DNA of 64,000 nucleotides from Oceanirhabdus sp. W0125-5 (GTDB lineage: Bacteria > Bacillota > Clostridia > Clostridiales > Clostridiaceae), in contig NZ_CP115913.1 in assembly GCF_027938815.1 (NCBI RefSeq), positions 1,274,001 to 1,338,000 of the forward strand, written 5' to 3'. Of the stretch, positions 34,742-44,272 are shown piece after piece; within the stretch, counting starts at the first letter, position 1; the number at the start of each line of letters is the position of its first letter. Made by a program: the position numbers and the translations under genes. The notes below the pieces were generated by a model. That model was given only the letters and a program-made list of their open reading frames with translations. It was not told the origin of the DNA and made no database searches.

Positions 34742-35539
34742 ATGAGGAAGAATATTAGGAGGATAAGGATTTATAGCAATAAACTAACTAAATCTATTCA
34801 GGTATGTGAAGAGGTAACGGAAAAGCTTAAGAATAATGGTTTTGAGATAGTTAAAGAGTTACCTGATCTTGTGGTGTGTGTTGGAGGAGATGGCACATTT
34901 ATTCATGCTCTAAAGACACTTGATTTTGATACAGAAGCTATATATGTTGGAATACATACTGGTCATCTTGGTTTTTTACAAGAAATCAACACTCAAGATA
35001 TAGATTACTTCATTGAATGTTTAAAGAATTCTAATTATAAAATAGAGCAGCATAGGATACAGGAGACTAGGGTTACATGTGGTGGAATTAGTGAGAAGTT
35101 TCATTCTTTTAATGAGGTTGTAATAAGGGACGAGAATCTTAAGGTGCTGCACATTGAGATAAAAATTGATGAGAACAGTTTTGAAAGATTTTCAGGAGAT
35201 GGAATAATCATATCAACCCCAATTGGTTCCACGGCATATAATATGTCAGCAGGTGGAGGATTGGTATTTCCATCACTCGATGTTCTTCAATTAATGCCGT
35301 TGGCACCTTTGAACTCTGGAGCGTATAGGTGTATAACTAACAGCATATTGGTACCACCAGATAAAATTATTAATATCCTCCCATTGAATAGGAAGAATAT
35401 ATCCATATGTATCGATGGAGAAGTGAGAAATTTTAAATGTGTTGAGTCAATTCAATCAATGATGTCACCAAAATATATAAAAATGTTGAGACTTGAGAAT
35501 TATAGTTTCTGGACTAGAATACAGGAGAAATTCTTATAG
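34742..35539 (+). CDS. nadK: NAD kinase
   Basis: A 265-residue NAD kinase, which phosphorylates NAD to NADP with ATP or polyphosphate. The catalytic motif GGDGT is at residues 48-52 and the family block STPIGSTAYNMSAGGGLV follows in the middle. Length is typical of Gram-positive enzymes. Ribosome site AGGAGAAG precedes ATG 34742. It stands as a single gene between two terminators, not beside recN as in many Clostridia, so it may be a second nadK copy (inference). Confidence 0.92.
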   Translation: MRKNIRRIRIYSNKLTKSIQVCEEVTEKLKNNGFEIVKELPDLVVCVGGDGTFIHALKTLDFDTEAIYVGIHTGHLGFLQEINTQDIDYFIECLKNSNYKIEQHRIQETRVTCGGISEKFHSFNEVVIRDENLKVLHIEIKIDENSFERFSGDGIIISTPIGSTAYNMSAGGGLVFPSLDVLQLMPLAPLNSGAYRCITNSILVPPDKIINILPLNRKNISICIDGEVRNFKCVESIQSMMSPKYIKMLRLENYSFWTRIQEKFL

Positions 35540-35545
35540 ATATGT

Positions 35546-35580
35546 AAAAGTCCCCACAGATTGAAATGTGGGGACTTTTG
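35546..35580. terminator. Bidirectional terminator between nadK and the hydrolase gene
   Basis: AAAAGTCCCCACA (35546-35558) pairs perfectly with TGTGGGGACTTTT (35567-35579), loop eight bases. A and T runs on either side allow use from both strands. Confidence 0.88.
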
Positions 35581-35581
35581 G

Positions 35582-37342
35582 TTATTTACTATTATAATCT
35601 AATACTACTTTTCCAATCTCTTTAAGGAAAGGAATGCTTTTAGAATTATATTCATATCTGCCATCCAGATATCCATTTTCGTTTGCATAAATAACAGCTG
35701 TTAATAGAAATTCTTTTTTTGATATTTCATCATAGAAATATCCATTATCAATCATGAAGCCATAGGCCATGCCATACTTATTTAGCATATGAATATTTTC
35801 TTTATTAGATGGAGGATCACCTCCATACAATAAATATTTATGATTTGTTTTCTCAAGATATTTTCTTAAAAAAGTTAAATCGTGATTTGATAGATTAAAT
35901 TTGTACTCGTTTTTAAAATAGTCATTGAAAATTACTGCAGCCATCATTCCTTGAAGGTCTTTTATTGAACTATAATTTTTTCTTGAAAAATTTTTGTTCT
36001 CCATTGAACCCACAGTTAACCCTTTAGGGTGGATGTTAAATAAATTATTAGTATTATATTTACTAGGTTCAACATATAATGTATCGCCTTTTTTATCTAA
36101 GAAGACTATTTTGCTTGAGTACTTATTATCTTTATTACTAAATTTTCCACTTAACCTATGAATTATATTAGTATTGTTATAACCGTGTTCTTTTAAAGCT
36201 TCGTTATAATAATTTTGACCTAAAAGTTCATATAGCGTATTATAAGATGAATTATCACTATATAATAAAATTTTCTTAATATTATCATAGACCGAATTTC
36301 CTTTTTGATTAACTGAGCTTTCTGATAAATCATCAAAATGCATAGTACTATACATATCTAACCCTTCAATGTTCAAGTTATTGAGTTTTTCTAGTGATAA
36401 AAGACAAGAAGATAATTTTATTGAACTTGCAGGATAAAAGTAACTTTCATCATCAACTTTATAAGAATAGCTATCGAAATATGGAAGACCATTTTTATCT
36501 CTAGTTACTTCAGTATAAAGAATTTGAACCTTATAATCTTCTGTGTAATCTAAAATTATATCTGTTACACCTGAAACATTATTTTTTAAGTATTCTTCAA
36601 ACCAGTTATTATCTTTTTTATTAACATATCTAAAAGATTGAAAATAGGCTTTTTTAGAAAATTTCATATCAATTTTCATGGTGTAATTCTCATTGAGTTT
36701 GTAATCACCTTTAGGTGGATGGATTATTAAAATATTTTCATTATCCTTATCTATTTCAAAACTTAAATCTTGAATAATGTTGGAATCACTTAATGTGATT
36801 TTAATATCTTCTGTATCTTTGATTAAGTAATCAAGAGTAATGTTCCATATATAGTTACTATCAAATATTCTTTTATAATTAAATATAGTAGCATTAGTGT
36901 CTTTCACTGGAGAGTTAAGCTGAGGACTATAGAAAAAATATTCATCAGATTTATTGATGTTACTACTATAAACATCTTTATTTTTATTAACTGAAACCAT
37001 AATATTATAATCTTCAATATTTATTGAAGGAGCACCTATAAATAGCATGGTTTCATCACCTAGTCCAATTCCATATAAATTTTCACAAGGATTTTCACTG
37101 GATTGTAGGAGATTCCAATGGGAATCAGTTAAATGTTTTTTATAATATATTGAATAAGTAGTTCCTCTATCAGAGTCAGTTGGCAAAGTTAATACATAGT
37201 AATTGGATATATATTTTTCTAAAACTACATCATCATAATCAATTATATGATCAAGATCTTTACCAAAAACTTCAAATGAAATGGAGGACATTAAAAATAT
37301 TAAAGTAAAAATAAAAAAAATAATTTTGTTATAAATTTTCAT
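35582..37342 (-). CDS. Exported serine hydrolase of the class A beta-lactamase/penicillin-binding type
   Basis: A 586-residue protein with an N-terminal signal segment (residues 1-27) and a C-terminal half with beta-lactamase motifs: S-x-x-K in YPASSIKLSS at about 303-312 (S306, K309), SDN at 362-364, and a KYG in NKYGMAYGF near residue 525 in place of KTG. The N-terminal 230 residues form an unrecognised extracellular beta-rich region. Active-site serine and SDN are intact; the third motif is altered, which argues against classical beta-lactam hydrolysis. A peptidoglycan-related or orphan hydrolase role is more likely (inference). Confidence 0.78.
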   Translation of the reverse strand: MKIYNKIIFFIFTLIFLMSSISFEVFGKDLDHIIDYDDVVLEKYISNYYVLTLPTDSDRGTTYSIYYKKHLTDSHWNLLQSSENPCENLYGIGLGDETMLFIGAPSINIEDYNIMVSVNKNKDVYSSNINKSDEYFFYSPQLNSPVKDTNATIFNYKRIFDSNYIWNITLDYLIKDTEDIKITLSDSNIIQDLSFEIDKDNENILIIHPPKGDYKLNENYTMKIDMKFSKKAYFQSFRYVNKKDNNWFEEYLKNNVSGVTDIILDYTEDYKVQILYTEVTRDKNGLPYFDSYSYKVDDESYFYPASSIKLSSCLLSLEKLNNLNIEGLDMYSTMHFDDLSESSVNQKGNSVYDNIKKILLYSDNSSYNTLYELLGQNYYNEALKEHGYNNTNIIHRLSGKFSNKDNKYSSKIVFLDKKGDTLYVEPSKYNTNNLFNIHPKGLTVGSMENKNFSRKNYSSIKDLQGMMAAVIFNDYFKNEYKFNLSNHDLTFLRKYLEKTNHKYLLYGGDPPSNKENIHMLNKYGMAYGFMIDNGYFYDEISKKEFLLTAVIYANENGYLDGRYEYNSKSIPFLKEIGKVVLDYNSK

Positions 37343-37536
37343 AAATGACTCCTATAATAGTATTTCTAAACATAAAAATAGATGTATTTAAAAAATAAAA
37401 TATTCTTTATAACATTTGCTTTCAAAGCTTTTATGTTTATTTTTTAAATGTACATTATATATAGTATGTTTTAATAAAAGATTACATTCTATATTTTTAA
37501 AAAAGAAAAGTTATTCTATTTAATTATGTGAATAGA
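37343..37536. other. Gap upstream of the large repeat protein gene, left part
   Basis: Very AT-rich noncoding DNA between divergent genes, with a weak imperfect dyad built on TTTAAAAAATAAA and its complement at about 37390-37453. No gene. It should hold the promoter of the minus-strand hydrolase, but I cannot pick it with confidence. Confidence 0.35.
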
Positions 37537-37584
37537 TAAGACTAAATATTATTTTTAAGGGGGTAAAAATAATATTTAGTCTTA
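37537..37584. promoter_or_regulatory. Perfect 21-bp inverted repeat with G-rich loop
   Basis: Bases 37537-37557 are the exact inverted complement of 37564-37584, separated by AGGGGG. There is no T run on either strand, so it is not a normal terminator. It lies about 150 bp before the start codon of the large secreted protein. It could be an operator, an RNA stability or sensing element, or a relic of a miniature transposable element. Confidence 0.6.
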
Positions 37585-37736
37585 TTTACAAAAAATTAAC
37601 AAAATAACCCCTTATTTTTTATAGTTTCTATCGTATATATTTGTGTAAGCAAAATGGTAAGTTTTAACATGTGTATTTTTAAGTAGTATAAAATAATTAT
37701 TTTTTAATATATATAATTTTGAAAAGAGGTGTAGAT

Positions 37737-40700
37737 ATGTTTAAAAAGAAAATTTTAGCATTAGTTACTTGTTTTTTTGTAGCTACAAGTGCAATAGCAG
37801 TTAATGCAGAAACATTAAAATCTAAAGAATCATCTATTACAAAGAAAACTGTAGCTAGTAACCAGATTGAAGAAATGTCCTCAACTGATGGATATGTAGC
37901 AGAAAAGAGTGGAGATTATATTATTGTTGTTGGAGAAGCAGAAGAAGGGTCACATAATCAGTTAATATTAAGTATTATTGATGAAACTGAAATAGTGGAT
38001 ACTAGGGGAAATAAAATCAGTAAGGATAAAGTAAAAAACAGTTCAGTTGTTGAAGTGTTTTATGAAGGACAAGACACGAATAGCGCATTACCATTTGCAA
38101 TTGCTGAAAAAATTATTGTGAAAGATGGAGCAGGAATTGAAGGAACCGTTTCAAAAATTAGAAAGAGTAATAATAACAATAATTATTATGTAACAATTGA
38201 AGCAAATATTGAAGAGAATAAACAAGATTATAAGAGGGAGTATACTTTAATAATTGAAGAAAATACAGAATTAATTGATAAAGATGGAGACAAAATATCT
38301 ATTTATGATATTGAAAAGGGAATGAATATTGTTGGTATACACGATAAAAATGCAACAAACAGTATACCACCACAATCACGTGCTTTTAAGATAATTGTCA
38401 TGGATGAGATTACGGAAAATAAAAATATAGTTGAAGGAATGGTAGATGTTTTTGTTCCTATGGAGAATGAAACAGAGTCAGAGCTCAATAAAGAAGCTTA
38501 TTTATCAATAATTGGAAAAGCTAAGACTGAGGATACTAGAAGTAAGGTAAATGTGTTTATAACAAAAAATACTAAGATTATCAATGAAGATGGAGAGGAA
38601 GTAGTTTTAGAAAAGATAAAGAAAGGTAGTGTTGTAGAGGTTATATTTAGCACTGAATCAGATAATGATGATGATGAGAGTGCTATTGATGCTGAAAAAA
38701 TTATTATTAAAAATTTAAAAGGGATTAAAGGAAATATCCTTTCAATAAATCAATTTGGTGATAATTCATTTATTTTAGTTGGAGGATATCAACAAACAAA
38801 TAATTATGCTCAAATGACATTGATTTTTGGAGATAATACTGAAATAGTAGATATAAAAGGAAATAAGATAGGTCTTCATGATCTTAAGCAAGGTATGGAA
38901 ATAGTAGGTATTCATAGTGTAATATCAACCATAAATTCAACTCCTCAAGCTGAAGCTTACTCAATAATAGTAACTAGTGAGGTTAATGACACTAAATTAG
39001 CTGTTGAAGGTATGGTTTATAAAGTTGTAAATTCTACTAAAAAGAGGATATCAATTGTAGGGGAAGCCTTAAGCGAAAACTCACCAAACTATGTTGACTT
39101 ATATATTGATACTAATACGGAGATTGTAGATGAACAAGGGCAGAAGTTAGATATAGATGATATAAAAGAAGGATCAGCTGTTCAAGCGATTTTTGGACAA
39201 AAGTTAACAAAGAGTGAGATACCAATCGGTACAGCAGATAAAATAATTATTAGAAATGCTTTGGCTGTAAAAGGGGAAGTTACTAATACTAATAATCAGA
39301 TAAGTTTTATTGAGGTAAAAAAATCAGACAATTATTATGATAATATTATATTAAAAATTAATAATAATACAGAGATTGTAGACTTAAAAGGAAAAAAATT
39401 AAGTAAATATGATCTAGGTAAAGGTGCAAAGGTAATAGGAATACACAGTTTAACTGCAACAAGAGAGTTACCACCTAAAACAGTAGCATATAAGATTATT
39501 GTTTTAGAGAAAGGTGAAGTAGCAAGTAAGCATATAGTTGAAGGTATGATTTATAAAGTATCTTTATACTATAAAAACAGAATATCAATTGTAGGAGAAG
39601 CATTAACTGAAAATGCACCAAACTACGTTGATTTAAATATTGAGAATGATACTGAAATTGTAAATGAACAAGGCCAGAAGTTGGATTTAGATGATTTAAA
39701 AGAAGGATTAGCAATTCAAGCTGTATTTGAGAGAAAACTAACAAATAATTCTATTCCTATTGGTACAGCAGAGAAGATAATTGTAAAAAATGCTTTAGCT
39801 GTAAAAGGTGAAATAATTGATACTAATAGTACTAGGAGTTATATAAAGGTAAAAGATTCAGATGATTTTTATGATAGTATAATATTAAAAATAAATGAAA
39901 ATACACAAATTGTAGATTTAGATGGAAATGATTTAAGTATAGAAGAGTTAAATAAAGGTGTAAAGGTTATAGGAATACACAGTTTAGCTACAACAAGAAG
40001 TTTACCACCTCAAACAGTGGCATATAAAATTATTGTTTTAAAGAAAGGTGAAGTGGTAGGTAACCATATAGTTGAAGGTATGGTTTATAAAGTTTCAACC
40101 TATTATCTAAACAGAATATCAATTGTAGGAGAAGCATTAACTGAAAATGCACCAAACTATGTTAATTTATATATTGATAGTAATACTGAAATTGTAAATG
40201 AACAAGGAGAGCAGCTGGATTTAGATGATATTAAAGAGGGCTCTGTGGTTAAAGCTATCTTTGATCAAAAAGCTGAATATAAATATAGTTTTGCATTAGG
40301 AGCAAAGTCTATTATTCAATCTATCTTTGGAAATAGTTTAACAAAAAACTATATACCAAACGCTACAGCTGAAAAGATTATTGTTAAAAATGCTTTAGCT
40401 GTAAAGGGGAAAATTAGTGATACAAAGAATAATAGAACAATAATCGAAATTCAAGAAGAAGATCAATACTATGATAATATTGTTTTAAAGGTTGATAATA
40501 ATACCGAGATAATAGATATTGAGGGGTATGAATTAAGCAAATCAGATTTAAATGAAGGTTCAGAGGTTATAGCTATTTACAGTATACCAAGAACAAATAG
40601 ATGGGAAGAGGAACCATTAGCTTATAAGATAATAGTTTTAGAACAAAATGATGAAGACGATGACGATGATGACGACGATGACGATGACGATGATGACGAC

Positions 40701-41090
40701 GATGAAGACGACGATGAAGACGATGATGATGATTATAAATCAGAAATGTATATAATGGGATATGCATCTGCTTATGAAAGACACGGAGAGTTGATGATTT
40801 TAGTAAAAAATCAAAGTAATGGAAAAGGTAAAATGAGTCAAGTTGTTTTAGAAATCGATAGAAGAACTGAAATAGTAGATGTTCAAGGAAATAAAGTGAC
40901 AGTTTCGCAATTATTAAGTAACAGAAAAAAAATTAAAGTTCATTTTACAGTTAGTAAATCAAGAGACGGAGTTATGGAAGGTATAGCGAGAAGAATAGTA
41001 ATGCAAGGCAAACCAGTAAGTCCTGGTAGAGGTAATGGTCCAGGCAGAGGTAATGGAAAAGGTAATGGTAACGGTAACAAGAATAAATAA
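37737..41090 (+). CDS. Large secreted repeat protein with aspartate tract
   Basis: A 1117-residue exported protein: signal peptide at residues 1-25 ending VNAE, then five imperfect modules of about 178 residues. Modules start near 37890, 38430, 39003, 39537 and 40071; the last three are spaced exactly 534 bp. Each module has two beta-barrel-like halves with T.IVD..G and G..V..I motifs resembling DUF5666/OB-like domains. A tract of 25 Asp with three Glu follows (40650-40733), then a half module and a basic glycine-asparagine tail (GRGNGPGRGNGKGNGN). ATG at 37737 has AGAGGTG upstream. No anchoring motif is seen. A calcium- or cation-binding extracellular role is inference. Confidence 0.82.
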   Translation: MFKKKILALVTCFFVATSAIAVNAETLKSKESSITKKTVASNQIEEMSSTDGYVAEKSGDYIIVVGEAEEGSHNQLILSIIDETEIVDTRGNKISKDKVKNSSVVEVFYEGQDTNSALPFAIAEKIIVKDGAGIEGTVSKIRKSNNNNNYYVTIEANIEENKQDYKREYTLIIEENTELIDKDGDKISIYDIEKGMNIVGIHDKNATNSIPPQSRAFKIIVMDEITENKNIVEGMVDVFVPMENETESELNKEAYLSIIGKAKTEDTRSKVNVFITKNTKIINEDGEEVVLEKIKKGSVVEVIFSTESDNDDDESAIDAEKIIIKNLKGIKGNILSINQFGDNSFILVGGYQQTNNYAQMTLIFGDNTEIVDIKGNKIGLHDLKQGMEIVGIHSVISTINSTPQAEAYSIIVTSEVNDTKLAVEGMVYKVVNSTKKRISIVGEALSENSPNYVDLYIDTNTEIVDEQGQKLDIDDIKEGSAVQAIFGQKLTKSEIPIGTADKIIIRNALAVKGEVTNTNNQISFIEVKKSDNYYDNIILKINNNTEIVDLKGKKLSKYDLGKGAKVIGIHSLTATRELPPKTVAYKIIVLEKGEVASKHIVEGMIYKVSLYYKNRISIVGEALTENAPNYVDLNIENDTEIVNEQGQKLDLDDLKEGLAIQAVFERKLTNNSIPIGTAEKIIVKNALAVKGEIIDTNSTRSYIKVKDSDDFYDSIILKINENTQIVDLDGNDLSIEELNKGVKVIGIHSLATTRSLPPQTVAYKIIVLKKGEVVGNHIVEGMVYKVSTYYLNRISIVGEALTENAPNYVNLYIDSNTEIVNEQGEQLDLDDIKEGSVVKAIFDQKAEYKYSFALGAKSIIQSIFGNSLTKNYIPNATAEKIIVKNALAVKGKISDTKNNRTIIEIQEEDQYYDNIVLKVDNNTEIIDIEGYELSKSDLNEGSEVIAIYSIPRTNRWEEEPLAYKIIVLEQNDEDDDDDDDDDDDDDDDDEDDDEDDDDDYKSEMYIMGYASAYERHGELMILVKNQSNGKGKMSQVVLEIDRRTEIVDVQGNKVTVSQLLSNRKKIKVHFTVSKSRDGVMEGIARRIVMQGKPVSPGRGNGPGRGNGKGNGNGNKNK

Positions 41091-41099
41091 AATAAGTTT

Positions 41100-41133
41100 A
41101 AAAATCCCTGCAGATAATGTTGGGATTTTTTTT
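41100..41133 (+). terminator. Terminator of the large repeat protein gene
   Basis: AAAATCCC (41101-41108) pairs with GGGATTTT around a 13-base loop, followed by a T run of eight. Confidence 0.7.
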
Positions 41134-41351
41134 AACTAAATGAATATACATAGTGTAATGGTAGGGTGCATTGTATTTCACTTAGGATTATCAGAATGAC
41201 ATAAAAAAAGACCTAGATATGATATTATAATAGTTTAAAATGACAGTTAAGAATAAAAAATGAATAATTTAAATAAAAGAGGTGATAAAAAACTCATTAT
41301 ATGATATAATGAACTAAATTAACGGATAAGAAATACGAGGAGGATGTTCTT

Positions 41352-43043
41352 ATGAAAAGCAAAACCAAGAGTAAGGGGAGTAATAAACATGTTACAGCTA
41401 TAATACTGTTATTAACTGCGGTGTTAATGGTATTAGTCGCTAATTATATAGTTCTTCCAGTATACTCAATTAGCTATTTTGGAAGTGTAATTTGTTTGAT
41501 AATACTCTCAATACCTATAGGGGCAATAATCTGGTTATATACAAAGAAGATACTTTTAGCAGGTATATTACCAGTAGTATTGATCCTATTAATGATATTT
41601 AACATATTTACTTCAACAGGAATAGTTAGTGGAGGAAAGAAGAGAGCAATTATCGGTGAAATTAAAAATAAAGAATTCTCTACTGAAATATCTCCAATAG
41701 ATTTATCTCAACTACCAACAATTGATCAAGCTTTAGCTAAAAATCTTGGAGATAAAAAATTGGGTGAGCAAGTGGCTTTAGGAAGTCAGGTGACTTTAGG
41801 TGAGTTCACACAGCAAAATGTAAATGATAAACTATACTGGGTAGCACCACTGCTTCATTCTGGTTTCTTTAAATGGAACAGCAATAAAGAAGGTACACCG
41901 GGATATATTATGATAAGTGCAACAAATCAAATGGACGTTAAATTGGTACAAGAAGTTAATGGTGAGAAAACTAAAATTAAATATCAGCCAAATGGATATT
42001 TTTCAGATGATCTAGCAAGACATATATATTCAGCTGGATTTAAAAATATTGGACGTACAGATTATTCTTTTGAATTAGATGATACAGGAAGACCGTACTG
42101 GATAGTTACTAAGTATGAGAATACTATCGGGTTCACAGGTGCTAAGGTTACAGGAGTTATCAGTGTAGATGCTCAAACAGGAGAGATTAATGATTATAAT
42201 TTAGATAATATACCTTCATGGGTTGATAGGGTTATTCCTGTGGATTTTGTTATGAATCAGCTTGATGATTGGGGACGTTATATTCATGGATGGTGGAACC
42301 CCTCAGACAAGGATGTTGTTCAGACTACAAAGGGATACAATATTGTATATAATGATGGAGAATGCTTCTATTATACAGGTATGACATCTGCAGGAGCAGA
42401 TGAGTCAACAATAGGTTTTATGCTTACCAATACAAGAACTAAGGAAACAACTTTCTATAAGGTTTCTGGTTCTCACGAGTACGCTGCAATGGAGTCTGCT
42501 GAAGGGCAAGTTCAGGAGAAGGAGTATTCAGCAACATTCCCTATATTAATAAATATAGATGGTCAAGCAACTTACTTTATGACATTGAAGGATAAGAAAG
42601 GACTTGTGAAACTTTACGCTATGGTTAACGTTAGAGATTATAGTGTGGTTGGTGTAGGTGAATCACTTAATAAAACTAAATCAAATTATATTAAAAAACT
42701 TAAAAATCGTGGTGATTGGCAAACCCTTCAAAACAGCAGTGATGAGGTAACCGAAACAGGTACAGTTCATAGAATTGGAACATCCATAATTGAAGGAACA
42801 ACTTACTATTACATTGTAACAGTTGAAAACCAAGATAAGATATTCATAACATCTCTTAATATGAGTAGTGAGCTACCACTTACTAGAGAGGGAGATAAAA
42901 TAACATTCAAATACTATAAGAATGAGAATTCAAGTATAGATCTTGTGGATTTTGATAATCTTGAATTATCACAGATTAAATCTCAAGAAGAAGAAAAGGT
43001 TATTGAAGAAAATGAGAAGCTAGAGAAAGAAAATAATAATTAA
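41352..43043 (+). CDS. Hypothetical membrane protein with large extracytoplasmic domain
   Basis: A 563-residue protein with a basic N-terminus and three closely packed membrane helices in the first 100 residues, then about 440 soluble residues. The soluble part repeats PepSY-like features (ISVDAQTGEINDYNLDNIPSWVD) and contains an aromatic GWWNPSD segment. It ends in an acidic coiled tail (EEEKVIEENEKLEKENNN). I recognise it only as a conserved Firmicutes type of unknown function. Ribosome site GAGGAGG precedes ATG 41352. It forms a single-gene unit. Confidence 0.75.
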   Translation: MKSKTKSKGSNKHVTAIILLLTAVLMVLVANYIVLPVYSISYFGSVICLIILSIPIGAIIWLYTKKILLAGILPVVLILLMIFNIFTSTGIVSGGKKRAIIGEIKNKEFSTEISPIDLSQLPTIDQALAKNLGDKKLGEQVALGSQVTLGEFTQQNVNDKLYWVAPLLHSGFFKWNSNKEGTPGYIMISATNQMDVKLVQEVNGEKTKIKYQPNGYFSDDLARHIYSAGFKNIGRTDYSFELDDTGRPYWIVTKYENTIGFTGAKVTGVISVDAQTGEINDYNLDNIPSWVDRVIPVDFVMNQLDDWGRYIHGWWNPSDKDVVQTTKGYNIVYNDGECFYYTGMTSAGADESTIGFMLTNTRTKETTFYKVSGSHEYAAMESAEGQVQEKEYSATFPILINIDGQATYFMTLKDKKGLVKLYAMVNVRDYSVVGVGESLNKTKSNYIKKLKNRGDWQTLQNSSDEVTETGTVHRIGTSIIEGTTYYYIVTVENQDKIFITSLNMSSELPLTREGDKITFKYYKNENSSIDLVDFDNLELSQIKSQEEEKVIEENEKLEKENNN

Positions 43044-43046
43044 AAG

Positions 43047-43081
43047 AATCACCCCAGGGGTTAAATTCACCTGGGGTGATT
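43047..43081. terminator. Bidirectional terminator between convergent genes
   Basis: AATCACCCCAGG (43047-43058) pairs perfectly with CCTGGGGTGATT (43070-43081). T richness is better on the minus-strand side (CTTTTAATTATT), where it serves the acetyltransferase gene. Confidence 0.75.
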
Positions 43082-43087
43082 ACATAT

Positions 43088-43909
43088 CTAAATAAACTTT
43101 CCTATTGAAGACTCAGTTTCTTTGTAAAATTCATATCCTAACTTTTTATATAGAGATGGAGCTCGATCATTTGCACTCCATACCTCTAATCTAGATTCAT
43201 CAACTTTAATTTTATTAAAATATTCTAAGGCTTTACCAATGAGCAGTTTACCAATACCTTTTTTTCTCCATGATTTACATACTAGCAGATCCTCAACCCA
43301 ACCTATTTTCTTATTATCATCTTCTATTACATATACCATAATATCACCAATTATTTCACCATTACATGTTGCAGCAATATTATGCCAACCAGTTTTCTTT
43401 TGGAAATCAAGGACTTCCTCAATGCTATATCCTGGAGTGAATACTGTTTTATGTACATGGATGAATTTTAATATTTCTTCTTCAGTAGCTAATGGCCATT
43501 CTGTAATCTCAATATTATCAATTGGATCAATTTTATAATTAAGATTAGTCATAGTATTTCTAAGAATATGCATTCCTTCATCATGGACAAAACCTTCTTT
43601 AGAAGAATAATAATCAATATTTTCTTTATCATTTGAAAAGCAGCAATGATATACTTTTGTTTCTAAATCTTTATTTTCCTCTTTAATACTGTAGGCTCTC
43701 TCCAATAATTTATCAAAGATATGGTCTTTAATTTCATCTTTATTTTTTGATTCTTCTACATCAATATTGATATAGATATTATGTCTTTTATTCTCATATA
43801 AATCAGAAGCTATGAATGGGTACGCACCACCCTTGCCTAGAAAGTTGTTTTCTGAATCATATGCTAGAAATTCGTTTTCATTTTTTCCTTTTTTAATTAT
43901 AATCCCCAT
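43088..43909 (-). CDS. GNAT-family N-acetyltransferase
   Basis: A 273-residue protein. The C-terminal domain (about 130-273) has the GNAT acetyl-CoA motif in WVEDLLVCKSWRKKGIGKLLIGKAL, where R-K-K-G-I-G fits R/QxxGxG/A, followed by SANDRAPSLYKKLGYEF. The N-terminal half resembles a degenerate second GNAT-like or unknown domain. ATG at 43909 is chosen over GTG 43918, because AAGGGTG on the minus strand lies just upstream. The substrate is unknown. Confidence 0.87.
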   Translation of the reverse strand: MGIIIKKGKNENEFLAYDSENNFLGKGGAYPFIASDLYENKRHNIYINIDVEESKNKDEIKDHIFDKLLERAYSIKEENKDLETKVYHCCFSNDKENIDYYSSKEGFVHDEGMHILRNTMTNLNYKIDPIDNIEITEWPLATEEEILKFIHVHKTVFTPGYSIEEVLDFQKKTGWHNIAATCNGEIIGDIMVYVIEDDNKKIGWVEDLLVCKSWRKKGIGKLLIGKALEYFNKIKVDESRLEVWSANDRAPSLYKKLGYEFYKETESSIGKFI

Positions 43910-43918
43910 AGTGTTCAC

Positions 43919-44111
43919 CCTTCTTTATGTTTTTATAAATATTTATTATTGTCTTCGGTATTAAAATTTTAGCATAAAAGTTAAAGAGAATATATGCAGA
44001 GAATTATTCTTACTGTTTTTTACCTAATAGAAGAGGACAATCATAAATAAAAACTCTTTAGAATATATTTTTATAGATGTAGGAGGGATGAAAAGTGAGA
44101 AAAATAGTAAT
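43919..44111. other. Gap between the acetyltransferase and MerR genes, left part
   Basis: AT-rich noncoding DNA. It holds promoters for the minus-strand acetyltransferase, not clearly identifiable. No gene is seen. The right part of the gap holds a repeat fragment and the MerR promoter. Confidence 0.35.
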
Positions 44112-44175
44112 ATAGTTTCTCGCGTATGTGAGAAACATCCATCGTTTTCCATTTTCCATTATCAATTTTCCATTT
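44112..44175 (+). repeat. Fragment of the multi-hairpin intergenic repeat
   Basis: This matches the right end of the elements at 51161 and 63171: a GTTTCT...AGAAAC hairpin, CATCCATC, then the CCATT-rich terminal arm and CATTTG. The left three quarters of the element are absent. Confidence 0.7.
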
Positions 44176-44182
44176 GTTTTTA

Positions 44183-44213
44183 TTGACCATTACGTAACGT
44201 AACCCTTTACAAT
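44183..44213 (+). promoter_or_regulatory. MerR-type promoter with 19-bp spacer and internal operator
   Basis: TTGACC (44183-44188) and TACAAT (44208-44213) are 19 bp apart, the stretched spacing that MerR-family activators correct by DNA distortion. Between them lies the perfect palindrome TTACGT-A-ACGTAA (44190-44202). It drives the MerR-methyltransferase gene, so autoregulation is expected. Confidence 0.85.
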
Positions 44214-44272
44214 GATTTTGGTAGGGATTTTACATCTAGTGTAGAATTAATAATTATTGGAAGGTGAATGTA

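Noticed and set aside
40573-40767. Histidine/arginine-rich minus-strand frame, resembling a metal-binding protein
   Set aside because: It is the antisense of the Asp tract (GAT/GAC codons read in reverse), with no ribosome site.
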